DNA from: a virus
Length of the DNA stretch: 31,910 nt
Reading direction: 5' to 3' (one strand)
Virus record (IMG/VR): IMGVR_UViG_3300049855_000134
Span: 1 to 31,910 of that record
Part shown: in pieces, positions 19,160 through 29,563 of the stretch
Position numbering within the stretch: position 1 is the stretch's first letter
Layout: each line of letters begins with the position of its first letter
The notes under the pieces: generated by a model
Seen by the model: only the letters and a program-made list of their open reading frames with translations
What the model was told of the DNA's origin: nothing
Database searches by the model: none
Made by a program: the position numbers and the translations under genes

Positions 19160-22100
19160 ATGCCTACCGTTCCTGGTGAAATAAAGCCAATAGATCCACC
19201 AGCGCCTTCACTTGCAGCAGAGGCGGCGATGGAGGTTATCTCCAGCAATGAAAGACGGTCCGCGCCAACATCGCCAAACAGAGGCAATGATGCAACGTGG
19301 GTAGCTGCGGAGGTTCTTGCTGAATCAATAGACAACCCTGTTCACCAAAGCCTCTACGCCGCCAGCAAGCTTGACCCCAAGCGCACTGGCCGAGTGACGG
19401 CGCTGGCCGACAAACTACAATTGCCAACTGAGCTTGTAGACCGTCAGCTTGAATATCTGGAAGGCGTGGAGGAATACGATACCAACCGGCAGGGGGCCGA
19501 CGTTGGCAATCTGCTTGCCACCCATCCAACGTTATACCATTGGCTGCGTGACCGTGATAATGCGGCGCTTGCGTCAGGGGAAATCCCGGTTTTGCGGCGC
19601 ATCCATCAGTTCATGGAGATGAACTACCCACAGCCAGCGCCGCTATCGCCATTGGCTGAGAAGTCTGGCTTTTGGCGTGATGTGACGGTTGCCGGGGCGC
19701 GAACACTGGGCGCGTTTTATTTGATCGACGAGGAATCCAGGCAGGCCGCAGATGACATGGGGCAGGCATCGGCCGAGGCGTCCCCTGGATTCGGCGGCGA
19801 CATTCGCCGTGGCGCTGCTGGCGTAACCGCCGACCTTCCGTTACTGCTACTCGGCGCCGGTGTCGCTGGCGGCGCTGCCAAGACGTGGACGGCGCTGCGG
19901 GTCAGCCGCGCCCTGTTGCCGGTGCTTGGTCGAGTTGGCACACGGGCGGTGCAATCCTTTGCCGTAGCCAGTGCCGCCAATCTGCCCATCGGTATTCGTG
20001 AGACGGCTGCCGTTGGCCAGGAACATGGGCTGGTTTCCGGCTTGGTCCAGGGTGCCATCAATACCCTGATCCCAGGTCTGTTTGGACGATCTGGTCTAGA
20101 GCGTGGGCTTTTACCCAAGACTGTGGCACAAGCTGGCCGGCAGGCATCCTTGAATCTGTTTCGTGAAACGGCCATGGAAGGCGCCGAGGAAATCACCACG
20201 GAGCTTTCCAGCGCCATCTATGAGGCGATGAGCGGGGATGATCCGACCGCGTTGCAGGGCGACAAGTTGTTCCGTCGCCTTTCTGTTGCGGGTACCCTGG
20301 GCGCTCTGATGGGCGGCGTCTTCAATCTTCCTGAGGCGTTACAGCACCGGGCGACGGCGGTAGGCCAGAACATTACCCTGAGCGCACAGGAGGCCGAAGC
20401 ACGCAAAGTTTTGATCGAGACGGCCATGGCTAGCAAGACCAGGGAAAACGGCCCTGGTCGGTTCCAGGCGATGGTGGAGGCGGCCACCAAGGGTAACGCC
20501 ATGATCTACCACCAGGCGGCAGATTGGGAGGCGTACTGGACCGGGCGCAAAATGGACCCTATGGCCCAGGCGGTGGCGTTTGGGGTGGATGCCAATGTGT
20601 ACGCCACGGCCAAGGCAACGGGCGGCTTAGTGCCGGTGCCGCTTGGGCCAGCCTTGTCCAAGATGGATCCGGCTGACCAAGTGTTTTTCCAGGGCGGGAC
20701 TTCCCGCCCAGACGCCATCCCAAGCAAGGATCTTCAGGGCGCGACTGACCGTCTGCGCAAGGAACTTACCGAGCAGGTGGCCGAGCAGGCACGCGCCGCT
20801 GACCCAGAGAGCATCAACCGGGTCGAGCAGATCATTGCCACTCAGTTGACAGCAGCAGGCACCGAATCAGGTACCGCCACCACGCAAGCCAAGGTAGCGG
20901 CGCGGATGTTCCACCGGATTGCCGATCGACTGGTGCCGGCTGATGCCCCCGATGCGCCGGCAGTAGTTGCCGAGGAATCCACGGCTACTGTGCCTGTTGG
21001 GGCAACTAACGAGGAATCCTCACCAGTTCAACCGACCGCCCCCGCTCCCGCACTTTCCGGGCAACCTGGGGTTGTGTCGATTCGCGCTGAACGTGTCGAA
21101 TCACTGGCCATGGAACTGTTCGCCAAGCATTGGGCCGGCGTAACGTCTGGTGATGCACCGGGTGCATGGTCTGCGGCGCAGCAGATCGACGCCACCGATG
21201 CGCTGATTGCCCGAGTGAAAAAGGGCGAGCGCCCAACTGATCGTGATATTTACGGCCCGAGTCTATTGGAATACCTTCAGGTGAAGGGCATTGTCGATCA
21301 CGGCGGCGAACTGGCCTATCTGGATCTCAATAAGAAGATGGGCAAAGGCGGTCGCTTGGTTCGTAAGAACGGTCAAACGCTGGACGTTGCGCGCGAGGCC
21401 GTTTTAGAGGAAGGGTACGAATTGAGCGAGGATTCGATCAATGGATTGCTTCGCGCCATTAGCGACGAGATTTCCGGAGAGAAATTATATAATCCAGCGA
21501 ACTTCCGCGAGGAACAACTCGCCACTCGTAACGCGATGGATGCAATAGAGCAATATGCCAAGGACGCCGGCATTGATGATGTATCAACGGCAAGCGCGGA
21601 AGACATCCGCGCAGCCGTAGAGCTTGGCAGTCGGCAGTCGATGGAGCAGACCAAAGACACCCCGCGCGGCGCACTAGCCATCGGCCCTGGTCGGCGCATG
21701 TCCATCAAGCTGCTAGAGGGCGCGGATCTTTCCACGTTCCTGCACGAGATGGGGCATATGTATCTGGAATTGCTGTCAGAGTACGCGCCGAAATCCACCA
21801 AGATGGCAGAGGATTTAACGACGTTGCGCACCTGGATGTCCGAGATGGATGTCAATGAGATTAAGCAAGAGGCGGTGGCGCTGGCGAAGACGGACGCGGA
21901 GAAGTTGGCGCTTGGGACGTTGACCAAGGATGAAATCGTTGCATCGGCGAAGTCGTTCACCGGCAACGCCTTGATTCTGCGCGCGTTCCATGAGCGTTTG
22001 GCGCGCGGCTTTGAGGCGTACCTGTTGGAAGGCAAGGCCCCGAGCCGTTCCTTGCGCAATGTGTTTGCTGCTATGAAGGGTTGGATGCTGGCGATTTATT

Positions 22101-25100
22101 CCAGTATCCGCAACCTGAATGTGAAGTTGACCCCGAGTGTGCGCGCGGTGTTTGACCGGGCGCTAGCGACTGATGCCGAGATTTCGGAAGCGGTTGATGA
22201 GATGCAGGTCAGAACCTATCTGACTAGAGAGCAGGCGCTGAAAGAAGGTTGGAAGGAAAGCCAGTGGGATTCGTATGTACAATCAGTGGCTCTAGCGCAG
22301 GAAGAAGCCGAGTCTCGCTTGCGAGCCATGGTGATGAAGGGGCACATGCAGGCGTCTAAGGACTTGCAGCGCCTAGAGGAACAGGAAGTCCGCGCCGCTG
22401 TTGGCATCGCGGTCAATCGCCGGCAGGATTTCGTGGCTATTCGCGCGCTGCAAATTGGGCAGTTGCCGGAAGGCATGACGAAGCCTGATGGCGTGAAGCT
22501 GAAACTTGACCGTGATTCTTTAATCGCGGAGTTCGGTGCATCCAGCTTGGATATGCTGCCAGGTCCGAACAAGAAAGACGCGACTGAGCCGAAGCGCAAC
22601 GCCGGTCCGATTATCTACGCCAAGTCTGGCGGGCTTAATCTCACCGAGGCGGCTGCGATGTTTGGCTATCCGTCTCCGCAGAAATTGTGGGAGGCCTTAG
22701 TAAACGCGCCGGATCGCATGACGCTGATCGACACCGAGACTCGGGAAGAAATACGCCGACGTCACCCAGATCCAGCGTTGAATGGCGAAGCGTCTGCTGA
22801 GGCGGCGTTTATCGTTGCCGATGAGATGGCTGGCGAAGTCTTGGCGCAAGAGATTGAGCACTTGAGCCGGCGACTTGGCAGCGAGGCCGCACCCCGTGAG
22901 GTGATGCGCAAGGCGGCTGGTGAAATCATTTCCGAGATGAAGGCGATGGATATTCGCCCGGACTCATATAAGTCCACGGCGGAAAAAGCTGGTCGCGAGA
23001 AGTTTCGCAAGGTCGCTGAGATGCTGGACGCTAACCCAGAGGCACGCGCTGCCCTGGAGCGCGAAGTGTACACGGCTGCCCAGCGGCAGTTGATGAATCT
23101 GGAGCTTTACCGTGCGGCAAAGATTGCGGTCGATGAAGCGCAGTCTGGCCGCGTGTACCTAGATGCTTTTAATAGCCTAGAGAAACGTGCGAAGATCGGC
23201 AAATCTGGCGGGCTTGAGTACGTAGTGAGAATGCGATCCAATGGGGATCTCGCGCAGGACGAGAATGGAGAGGATCTGATCTTTGACAGCGAGCGCGAAG
23301 CCCGCGCCGCCGCCGATGCGGTGGGTGGCGTGATTGATCGGGTCAGTGGATATCTAGAACAAATGGATCAGGTGCTTGATAGCGTCGATCTACGCCGCGC
23401 CAGCGTTAAGGATCTGCGGCGGCGAGAGAGTTTGATCAAGTGGATTCGCCGGCAGACGGATCGCGGTGAGATGGTAGATATACCGGCCCTTGCGGAAACC
23501 TTGGGCAATACCCCGTGGATGTCGCTGACGATTAACCAGCAACGCGCCGTTACCGATGCGATGAAGAACATTGAGCATCTGGCCAACACGCGGTCCAAGA
23601 TGATGGACGCACAAGATGCCCGTCAATTTGGCGCGGTGGTCGATACGCTGTCATCGAGCCTAGAGGAAAACGCGCGCCGGGTTGTCGTGCCGAAATCCAC
23701 CGGCAAAAGCGCGTGGGACCGTACGGCGCATCTTGGCATGACCTTCTGGAATGCACAGGTAAAAGATGCGTTTTTAGTCCGTGAGATGGACGGCGATAAG
23801 GATGGCGGCGAGGCGTTTAAGAACATCACCGACAAGCGCAGTCGCGCCGCGTCCCATGAGTCTATCCTGTTCCATGATTTTGCGAAGGTGTTCGATAAAG
23901 CCAACAAAACATGGGGCAAGAAACTCGGTATGTTTGCCAGTGCCGTGCCAGGCACAAACATGCGGATCACCAACGAGAACCGCATTATGTATGCGTGTTA
24001 TTGGGGGAATGCCGATGGTCGTCAGCGGGTGTTGCAGTCTATCGCTATGGCAGGGTACGGCGAATCGGATGTGCAGGCGGTGCTGAATTCGCTGGACGAA
24101 GCTGATATTAAGCTGGTCCATGAAATATGGGCATTGGCGAACAAGCACTGGTACGACCTGAAGGCCGTCGATCAGCGCACCACTGGCCTTGCGCCGACCA
24201 AGGTAGAGGCCACGCCGTACAAGACCAAGGCCGGGACGTTATCTGGCGGATACATGCCGATCATGTATGACGCCAGCGAAAGCCTCAACACGGCGAACAT
24301 GGAAGCGCAAGAGGAAGCGGTCAATTCGCTGAAGGCGGCCAACCGTGTTGCCGGTACGCGCCGCCGTGCAAGCAAGCAGCGCGCAAAGAGCGTTAGCAAT
24401 AGGGCGCTTCGATTCGACCTGACAGCGTTTGCGTCAGCGATGTCCGAGACGATCCACGATATTACTCATCGTGAAATGCTGATAGACCAGAACCGATTAC
24501 TGCGGGATCCTGACGTTTCCGAAGCGATTATGAAGTATCACGGGCGAGCGGCGCTTGATCAGTTGTATAATGCAACCGCCGCTGTTGCGGCTGGTGAAAC
24601 TGGGCCGAAGAACGCATTCGATTCTGTCGCATCAAAGATGCGGCGCGGAATCGCTGCGGCTGTTTTCACCTTTAACGCCACGTCGGCGCTGATGCAAATC
24701 ACCGGCATCACGCAATCCATGGTCCGCGTTGGCCCGAAGCATATGCTGAGTGCCGTCGGCCGCATCTTTAGCACTGCGGCACAGATGGACTCTGCGTTTC
24801 AGGAAGCGCAGGATAAATCAGAGTTCATGCGTACGCGCATGATTACCTATCTCCGTGAGGTCAACGATGCGGTGCGCCTGGTTGGAGCCAATCGGACGCT
24901 GGAGAATATCAAGTACGTCGGCTATTGGCCGATGACGCGCATGCAGCAAATGGTTGACACGATTACATGGCACGCCGCCTATGAGAAGTCGATGGCCGAA
25001 TCCGTTGGCAAGCTCGATGTAGCTGAAGCCGAGAAGCTGGCGATAGCGGTAGCGAACCAGACGGTTGTTGACACGCAAGGAAGCGGTCGCGCAACCGATA

Positions 25101-25690
25101 TGGCGGCGGTTCAACGTGGCAGCGAATTGGCCAAGATGATGACTACGTTCTACTCGTATTTTAATGTGACGTTCAACCTGCAACGTTCGGCATGGCGCAC
25201 AGCGTATGCAAAGAGCGCCCCTGGCGCGCGGATCAGCGCATGGGTTAAGTTCACCACGGATACGATGCTGATCTGGATGTTGCCAGCGGCCATGTCTGCG
25301 ATGATTCGCGGCGCTTTAACCGGTGGCGATGACGGCGATGACGACGAGATGGACGTTAGCAAGATTTCCAAGAAGTTCATGGATAATCAGATCAGCTATG
25401 GCCTTGGCATGGTTGTTGGCGCGCGAGAACTGGCCGGCGCGTTTGGCGGTCACTACGGATACCATGGCCCGGCAGGCTTCAGAAACTTCCAGGTCTTGTC
25501 TTCGTTGCTGACGCAGATCCGCGAGGGCGAGCCCGACACCGCAGCGCTAAAGGCGGTGGTTAGCGGAGCCGGGTTGTTTGGCCTTCCGGCCGTAGCTGCC
25601 AACCGGGCGATTGATGCATTCCTTGCGGATGAGGAATCGGGAGTCAATGCACAGGCCATCCGGCACGCGCTGTTTGGCAGACCAAAGTGA
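19160..25690 (+). CDS. Giant internal virion protein with HExxH peptidase-like and LPD38-like regions
   Basis: A 2176-residue protein starting MPTVPGEIKPIDPPAPSLAA, the largest gene here. Its position and size fit the gp16-like ejection protein. FLHEMGHMYLELL with HEMGH at residues 862-866 is a zinc-peptidase signature (HExxH). The C-terminal third, from about residue 1825 (MRRGIAAAVFTFNATSALMQ) to about 2060, looks like the LPD38 domain of large polyvalent proteins, ending with a hydrophobic segment (TMLIWMLPAAMSAMI). A Gly/Ala-rich region near residues 220-245 may also be membrane-active. Lytic transglycosylase motifs typical of T7 gp16 were not seen, so it may cut peptides instead of glycans, or act after entry. 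Confidence 0.8.
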   Translation: MPTVPGEIKPIDPPAPSLAAEAAMEVISSNERRSAPTSPNRGNDATWVAAEVLAESIDNPVHQSLYAASKLDPKRTGRVTALADKLQLPTELVDRQLEYLEGVEEYDTNRQGADVGNLLATHPTLYHWLRDRDNAALASGEIPVLRRIHQFMEMNYPQPAPLSPLAEKSGFWRDVTVAGARTLGAFYLIDEESRQAADDMGQASAEASPGFGGDIRRGAAGVTADLPLLLLGAGVAGGAAKTWTALRVSRALLPVLGRVGTRAVQSFAVASAANLPIGIRETAAVGQEHGLVSGLVQGAINTLIPGLFGRSGLERGLLPKTVAQAGRQASLNLFRETAMEGAEEITTELSSAIYEAMSGDDPTALQGDKLFRRLSVAGTLGALMGGVFNLPEALQHRATAVGQNITLSAQEAEARKVLIETAMASKTRENGPGRFQAMVEAATKGNAMIYHQAADWEAYWTGRKMDPMAQAVAFGVDANVYATAKATGGLVPVPLGPALSKMDPADQVFFQGGTSRPDAIPSKDLQGATDRLRKELTEQVAEQARAADPESINRVEQIIATQLTAAGTESGTATTQAKVAARMFHRIADRLVPADAPDAPAVVAEESTATVPVGATNEESSPVQPTAPAPALSGQPGVVSIRAERVESLAMELFAKHWAGVTSGDAPGAWSAAQQIDATDALIARVKKGERPTDRDIYGPSLLEYLQVKGIVDHGGELAYLDLNKKMGKGGRLVRKNGQTLDVAREAVLEEGYELSEDSINGLLRAISDEISGEKLYNPANFREEQLATRNAMDAIEQYAKDAGIDDVSTASAEDIRAAVELGSRQSMEQTKDTPRGALAIGPGRRMSIKLLEGADLSTFLHEMGHMYLELLSEYAPKSTKMAEDLTTLRTWMSEMDVNEIKQEAVALAKTDAEKLALGTLTKDEIVASAKSFTGNALILRAFHERLARGFEAYLLEGKAPSRSLRNVFAAMKGWMLAIYSSIRNLNVKLTPSVRAVFDRALATDAEISEAVDEMQVRTYLTREQALKEGWKESQWDSYVQSVALAQEEAESRLRAMVMKGHMQASKDLQRLEEQEVRAAVGIAVNRRQDFVAIRALQIGQLPEGMTKPDGVKLKLDRDSLIAEFGASSLDMLPGPNKKDATEPKRNAGPIIYAKSGGLNLTEAAAMFGYPSPQKLWEALVNAPDRMTLIDTETREEIRRRHPDPALNGEASAEAAFIVADEMAGEVLAQEIEHLSRRLGSEAAPREVMRKAAGEIISEMKAMDIRPDSYKSTAEKAGREKFRKVAEMLDANPEARAALEREVYTAAQRQLMNLELYRAAKIAVDEAQSGRVYLDAFNSLEKRAKIGKSGGLEYVVRMRSNGDLAQDENGEDLIFDSEREARAAADAVGGVIDRVSGYLEQMDQVLDSVDLRRASVKDLRRRESLIKWIRRQTDRGEMVDIPALAETLGNTPWMSLTINQQRAVTDAMKNIEHLANTRSKMMDAQDARQFGAVVDTLSSSLEENARRVVVPKSTGKSAWDRTAHLGMTFWNAQVKDAFLVREMDGDKDGGEAFKNITDKRSRAASHESILFHDFAKVFDKANKTWGKKLGMFASAVPGTNMRITNENRIMYACYWGNADGRQRVLQSIAMAGYGESDVQAVLNSLDEADIKLVHEIWALANKHWYDLKAVDQRTTGLAPTKVEATPYKTKAGTLSGGYMPIMYDASESLNTANMEAQEEAVNSLKAANRVAGTRRRASKQRAKSVSNRALRFDLTAFASAMSETIHDITHREMLIDQNRLLRDPDVSEAIMKYHGRAALDQLYNATAAVAAGETGPKNAFDSVASKMRRGIAAAVFTFNATSALMQITGITQSMVRVGPKHMLSAVGRIFSTAAQMDSAFQEAQDKSEFMRTRMITYLREVNDAVRLVGANRTLENIKYVGYWPMTRMQQMVDTITWHAAYEKSMAESVGKLDVAEAEKLAIAVANQTVVDTQGSGRATDMAAVQRGSELAKMMTTFYSYFNVTFNLQRSAWRTAYAKSAPGARISAWVKFTTDTMLIWMLPAAMSAMIRGALTGGDDGDDDEMDVSKISKKFMDNQISYGLGMVVGARELAGAFGGHYGYHGPAGFRNFQVLSSLLTQIREGEPDTAALKAVVSGAGLFGLPAVAANRAIDAFLADEESGVNAQAIRHALFGRPK

Positions 25691-25731
25691 CGTTTATCCT
25701 TCCATCGTGATCCTGCCGACCTAGTGTAAGA

Positions 25732-25737
25732 TATAAT
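25732..25737 (+). promoter_or_regulatory. Candidate -10 box before the tail fibre gene
   Basis: A perfect TATAAT lies in the 62-base AT-rich gap between the giant virion gene and the fibre gene, within a weak hairpin (AGATA/TATCT). The -35 position (GATCCT) is poor. A separate fibre promoter is possible but not shown. Confidence 0.25.
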
Positions 25738-25752
25738 TATCTAGGTAATATA

Positions 25753-28404
25753 ATGACTATAGCCAGCGAAAACGCGAGAAACGACTACACTGGCAATGGT
25801 TCCGTTGATACCTACGCTTACTCGTTTCAGATTTACGACGAGACAGAGCTTATCGTAGTGACCGAAGAAGACGGCACACAGGTCACGTTGACGCTAAACG
25901 TTGATTATACGGTTACCGGTGTTGGCGCAACGGCTGGCGGAAACGTGGTGCTGACTGACGATCTTGGCAGCGGCGTCCTACTGGGCATCATCCGTGACCC
26001 TGACTATCTGCAGGGCATTGATCTACGCCGTTCGGCCACGCTGATCCCGCCGACGCTCGAACGCGGATACGACCGCTTGACGATGCAGACGTTGGCCTTA
26101 TCGGAGAAGGTTAGTCGCTGCCTAACACTGCCGCTAGCGGTTGCCGGCACGACCGCCGCAACGGTGATCCCGTCTGTGGCCGATAGGGCAAGTAAGGCAC
26201 TTGGATTTGACAGTAACGGAGACATTGCTGTTGGGTATGGCGGTGACTTCGTTACGTCAACAGGCGCTGCTGGAGAGGTCCAGTTTAGCGATGGCGCGTC
26301 CGGCTTCGATAGCGACTACAGCTTTGTATTTGATGCAGGGACTGGCGAGCTTACCGTCAGCAGTATCTCAGTAGCCAGCGATCCGACGTTGGCGATTAAA
26401 GCGATTAACTCAGGAGGCGGTGATACCGGCATTTGGTTTGACGATGGGATTTACGCAGGACCAAACTTTCGTTGCGATGGAGTTGAGGTTTTCTGGGCCG
26501 CGCCTGATCAAATAGTTTGCGAGCAACCATTATACGCAGCCAATGGCACCGAAAACGACCCCAGTGTATCGTTTTACAACGACAAACACACCGGGTTTCG
26601 CCGCGCCAGCGCAAACAACATCGGCGTATCGGCCGGCGGCGTAGAGATCGCCCAGTGGGCGCAGACCCAGTTAAGTTTGTATTCTAGGTCGTTGAATATC
26701 TGGGGGACTGGTATCGCTAACCAAGAAACCTCGATATCGGCAATTAACGACCAAACTAACCGGTATGCCAGCGTTGGCGCAGTCGCAACTGGTAGCGGAT
26801 CTGAGATTTCCATGTCGTCGTGGGGATCCGCAACAACGGAAACTTGGGCCGGATATTCGATGCAACGGGCGTGCTCGATGATCGCGGAGCAGAGCGGGAA
26901 CCTCACTCGCGTAGTTCTCGGCCACGCTGAAAATCTCGCTGCTGTGCCTATCCATATCATCTGCGGACGAACCAGCGGCAGCCCAAACACGCAGGTCGAA
27001 GTGGCTCGTTTTACTGGCCGCACCATTGGCACCGACCAGTTCAAGGTGTTGTACACCACATCGTCCACATCGTCGGTGACTGGCGCCGTCACCATCGCTG
27101 GCGGCCTGGGAGTAGCCGGGTCGCTGTATGTTGGTGGAACACTTGTCCCGGCGGCGCTGACGGTGAATGATAATGTTTTCACGGTGCAGGATGACGCCGA
27201 CACCACGAAGAAGTTTCAGTTCCAAGCCAGCGGAATCGCGACTGCCACGACGCGCACACTCACGGTGCCAGACGCCGACACCACGCTAGCCGGTCTTTCG
27301 GTCGCGCAATCCTTCACCGCCAACCAAACCTTCACCGCTAACATCTCCCAGACCGGCAGCGGCACGGTCAGCACGGGGACTGGGGCGCATACGTTCAATG
27401 GAACATCCACCTTTAACGCAGATGTGAGCGCCGTCGCTGGCTACCGCATGTCGGTGAACGGCGGCATTTCCAGCGTTTCGATGCTGTCAATTTCCTCTGG
27501 AGCTTCGCCGCTAACTAGCGCTACGCAATCTGGCGTCAGAATTACCTACGCCGGCACAGTGAATGCCACGACGCGAATCAGCGGTATTACGGTTGAGCCG
27601 ACCACTGCGGCCGCTTCGTTTACTTGCACTGATCTGATTTCTGTGGCGACTAATCAAGCGTTGCTGGCAGCAGGTGCTGGATCCACCGTAACTCGCTTTG
27701 CCGCCTTTGCGACTCGCACACAGACTATCGGCGGAACTTTCAGCGCGGCTTGGTGGCACGGTGCCGGCACCACTCTGAGCGGCTCTGGAACGTGGTGCAT
27801 CTACAACGTCACTGCCGACGCCAACTACCTCGGCACCGGCGCAACGCTGATCAACACGACGACGGATAACGCCACCGACAAGTTACAGGTGTTTGGTTCA
27901 GGAATCTTCACCGCAGCCAGCACACAAGACGCCATTCGCATCCAGGGCCGGGCTGGCGGGTCATCATCGCGCATCGCCACCATCACCGTTGCGGCACTGA
28001 CGGGATCGGTCACCCATACACTGCCAGACATTACTGGCACCTTCGGCATGCTGGAAGGCACGCAGACGTTCAGCGGCGCGAAGACGTTCACAGGCGGAGT
28101 CACCGTCACGACGGCGGATGTTACGGTAACAGATCGAAATATTATACTGAGCGCGACCACTGGCACAAAGTTCGGCACGGCAACCACGCAGAAATTATCG
28201 TTCTTCAACAGTACGCCAGTCGTTCAGCCAACCGCACCAGCAGCCGCATCTGCCGCCGTCGCCACGACTGGATCGACTTCAACAACGCCATTCGGATACA
28301 CTACCGCAGCGCAGGCCGACGACATCATCACGCAGTTGAACAAAGCCACTGCGCGGCTGAATGATATCTACACCAGACTGCAAACCCTCGGACTCATGGC
28401 ATAA
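25753..28404 (+). CDS. Tail fibre with T7-type N-terminal anchor
   Basis: An 883-residue protein. Residues 1-130 (NDYTGNGSVDTYAYSFQIYD, then VDYTVTGVGATAGGNVVLTD and RGYDRLTMQTLALSEKVSR) match the T7 gp17-type domain that attaches fibres to the tail. The rest is Ser/Thr/Gly-rich beta structure with repeated phrases such as TFTANISQTGSGT and GGLGVAGSLYVGG, as in trimeric fibres. It ends in a short helix (ADDIITQLNKATARLNDIYT), a likely trimerisation end. No intramolecular chaperone signature is seen. AGG lies seven bases before the ATG. It decides host binding, so it is probably the most variable virion gene. Confidence 0.88.
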   Translation: MTIASENARNDYTGNGSVDTYAYSFQIYDETELIVVTEEDGTQVTLTLNVDYTVTGVGATAGGNVVLTDDLGSGVLLGIIRDPDYLQGIDLRRSATLIPPTLERGYDRLTMQTLALSEKVSRCLTLPLAVAGTTAATVIPSVADRASKALGFDSNGDIAVGYGGDFVTSTGAAGEVQFSDGASGFDSDYSFVFDAGTGELTVSSISVASDPTLAIKAINSGGGDTGIWFDDGIYAGPNFRCDGVEVFWAAPDQIVCEQPLYAANGTENDPSVSFYNDKHTGFRRASANNIGVSAGGVEIAQWAQTQLSLYSRSLNIWGTGIANQETSISAINDQTNRYASVGAVATGSGSEISMSSWGSATTETWAGYSMQRACSMIAEQSGNLTRVVLGHAENLAAVPIHIICGRTSGSPNTQVEVARFTGRTIGTDQFKVLYTTSSTSSVTGAVTIAGGLGVAGSLYVGGTLVPAALTVNDNVFTVQDDADTTKKFQFQASGIATATTRTLTVPDADTTLAGLSVAQSFTANQTFTANISQTGSGTVSTGTGAHTFNGTSTFNADVSAVAGYRMSVNGGISSVSMLSISSGASPLTSATQSGVRITYAGTVNATTRISGITVEPTTAAASFTCTDLISVATNQALLAAGAGSTVTRFAAFATRTQTIGGTFSAAWWHGAGTTLSGSGTWCIYNVTADANYLGTGATLINTTTDNATDKLQVFGSGIFTAASTQDAIRIQGRAGGSSSRIATITVAALTGSVTHTLPDITGTFGMLEGTQTFSGAKTFTGGVTVTTADVTVTDRNIILSATTGTKFGTATTQKLSFFNSTPVVQPTAPAAASAAVATTGSTSTTPFGYTTAAQADDIITQLNKATARLNDIYTRLQTLGLMA

Positions 28405-28405
28405 C

Positions 28406-28726
28406 ATGGCAACCACCCTTCCTCTCCCGCCAGCCGTTGCGCTTTGCAAGGAACGAACGCGGCACATTTCTATCGATATTCCAGAGACGGACTTGACGGC
28501 AGCGCCGGCAGTCACGTTGCGTTGGGAGCGACAGGTCTGCACCTACGATGACACCGGTAAAGTGCTGACGGCAGAAGTGAAGAAACGGCGTTCACTCTCT
28601 GGCGCAAATCTACTTGGACGGCCAGGTGTCGCTGACCTCTATATCGCTATCGCTGCCAAGTTGGACGAGATAGATGCTGCGATTGATGCTGAGGAAGCGG
28701 CTGCGCAGCAGGCACAGGAAGCGTGA
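28406..28726 (+). CDS. Hypothetical protein linked to the fibre gene
   Basis: A 106-residue protein starting MATTLPLPPAVALCKERTRH, one base after the fibre stop. An upstream in-frame start at 28361 lies in the fibre gene and is unlikely. It has a beta-rich first half (VTLRWERQVCTYDDTGKVLT) and an Ala/Glu helical end (DEIDAAIDAEEAAAQQAQEA). Position suggests a fibre-associated or assembly protein, but I recognise no family. Confidence 0.65.
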   Translation: MATTLPLPPAVALCKERTRHISIDIPETDLTAAPAVTLRWERQVCTYDDTGKVLTAEVKKRRSLSGANLLGRPGVADLYIAIAAKLDEIDAAIDAEEAAAQQAQEA

Positions 28727-28728
28727 CC

Positions 28729-29109
28729 ATGGAAAACCTCGCGGCGGATATTCCAGCGATTGCCCCTGCCAGCACCGATCCGCAGACGGTGATTCTGTGG
28801 GTTATCGGCACGCTTGTTGTAGCTATTGCCTTGTCGTTGAAATACATCGTTGACCAGCAGGGCAAGGCGGAATCCCGCTGCCGCGAAGAAAACGCAGCGG
28901 CGAACAAAAAGGCAGATTCAGCCAACGAGAAGGTCGAGACGATTCTCAAGGATACGCTTGGCCATTACGGCGATGCCATGTCTCGGATGACTCGCACGTT
29001 AGATCGCACGAATGACATCCAAGATCGGTCAAATGAAGTGCTTGAGCAAAGCACGAAAGTTTTTCAGAAGTTTATTGAAACCGACCGATACGAGAAAAAG
29101 CACCTATGA
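28729..29109 (+). CDS. One-TM coiled-coil protein, holin-like
   Basis: A 126-residue protein starting MENLAADIPAIAPASTDPQT. Residues about 20-40 (VILWVIGTLVVAIALSLKYI) are a clear membrane helix; the rest is a charged coiled coil with KADSANEKVETILKD. Size, topology and closeness to a lipoprotein gene fit a class III-like holin or a spanin-type component, but neither is proven. The start at 28729 is preferred to GTG at 28723, with AGGA nine bases upstream. It overlaps the next gene by ATGA. Confidence 0.65.
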   Translation: MENLAADIPAIAPASTDPQTVILWVIGTLVVAIALSLKYIVDQQGKAESRCREENAAANKKADSANEKVETILKDTLGHYGDAMSRMTRTLDRTNDIQDRSNEVLEQSTKVFQKFIETDRYEKKHL

Positions 29110-29513
29110 GACTTTACGCTGTCGCTATTATTTTATCGCTTTCTGGTTGCTCGCTGTTTGAGTCCCGCGAGCAGTCTAGCACCGTCGAAGTGGAGCGCCG
29201 CACGGGCCAAGAGGGCGGCTATCCGGTAGACGTTACCGTCCAGCGCACGGCACAGACGACGGCGCAGGCGCAGCTTTCCAGCCCAGTCCTTACCCAGGCA
29301 ACGCAAGCTGGCGGTGGACTGCTCGGGTTGTTGTCTGGTGCCGGTGGCGTCACTGGTCTGGCCGGGATTGCGTTTGCCATGTTCAAATCCAAGCAAGCCA
29401 AGACCGAATCCGAGTACGGCGACGGCGAGCGTGCCCGTGCCGAACGTGCTGAGATGAAACTTAACCGCGCACTCGCTGCGCTTCCGCCTGAAACCGCGAA
29501 AGACATCGCCTAG
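29106..29513 (+). CDS. Lipoprotein with a Gly-rich hydrophobic segment
   Basis: A 135-residue protein with a short signal peptide and lipobox (LSLSGC, Cys at residue 15), then a Gln/Thr-rich, probably extended linker and a hydrophobic Gly-rich stretch (GGGLLGLLSGAGGVTGLAGI, about residues 69-90), ending in a charged helix (ERARAERAEMKLNRAL). A lipid anchor plus a later hydrophobic segment resembles unimolecular spanins and some phage envelope proteins. It follows the holin-like gene with overlap, so a lysis role is plausible; a superinfection-exclusion role is another option. Confidence 0.65.
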   Translation: MRLYAVAIILSLSGCSLFESREQSSTVEVERRTGQEGGYPVDVTVQRTAQTTAQAQLSSPVLTQATQAGGGLLGLLSGAGGVTGLAGIAFAMFKSKQAKTESEYGDGERARAERAEMKLNRALAALPPETAKDIA

Positions 29514-29563
29514 TTGCAATTTCCATTGGGCCGTTAGTGTACGGCAAACCCCTACGGAAATCC

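Noticed and set aside
25753-28404. Diversity-generating retroelement variable repeat at the fibre gene
   Set aside because: No reverse transcriptase gene, no second copy of the fibre 3' end and no template-like repeat is visible in the window.
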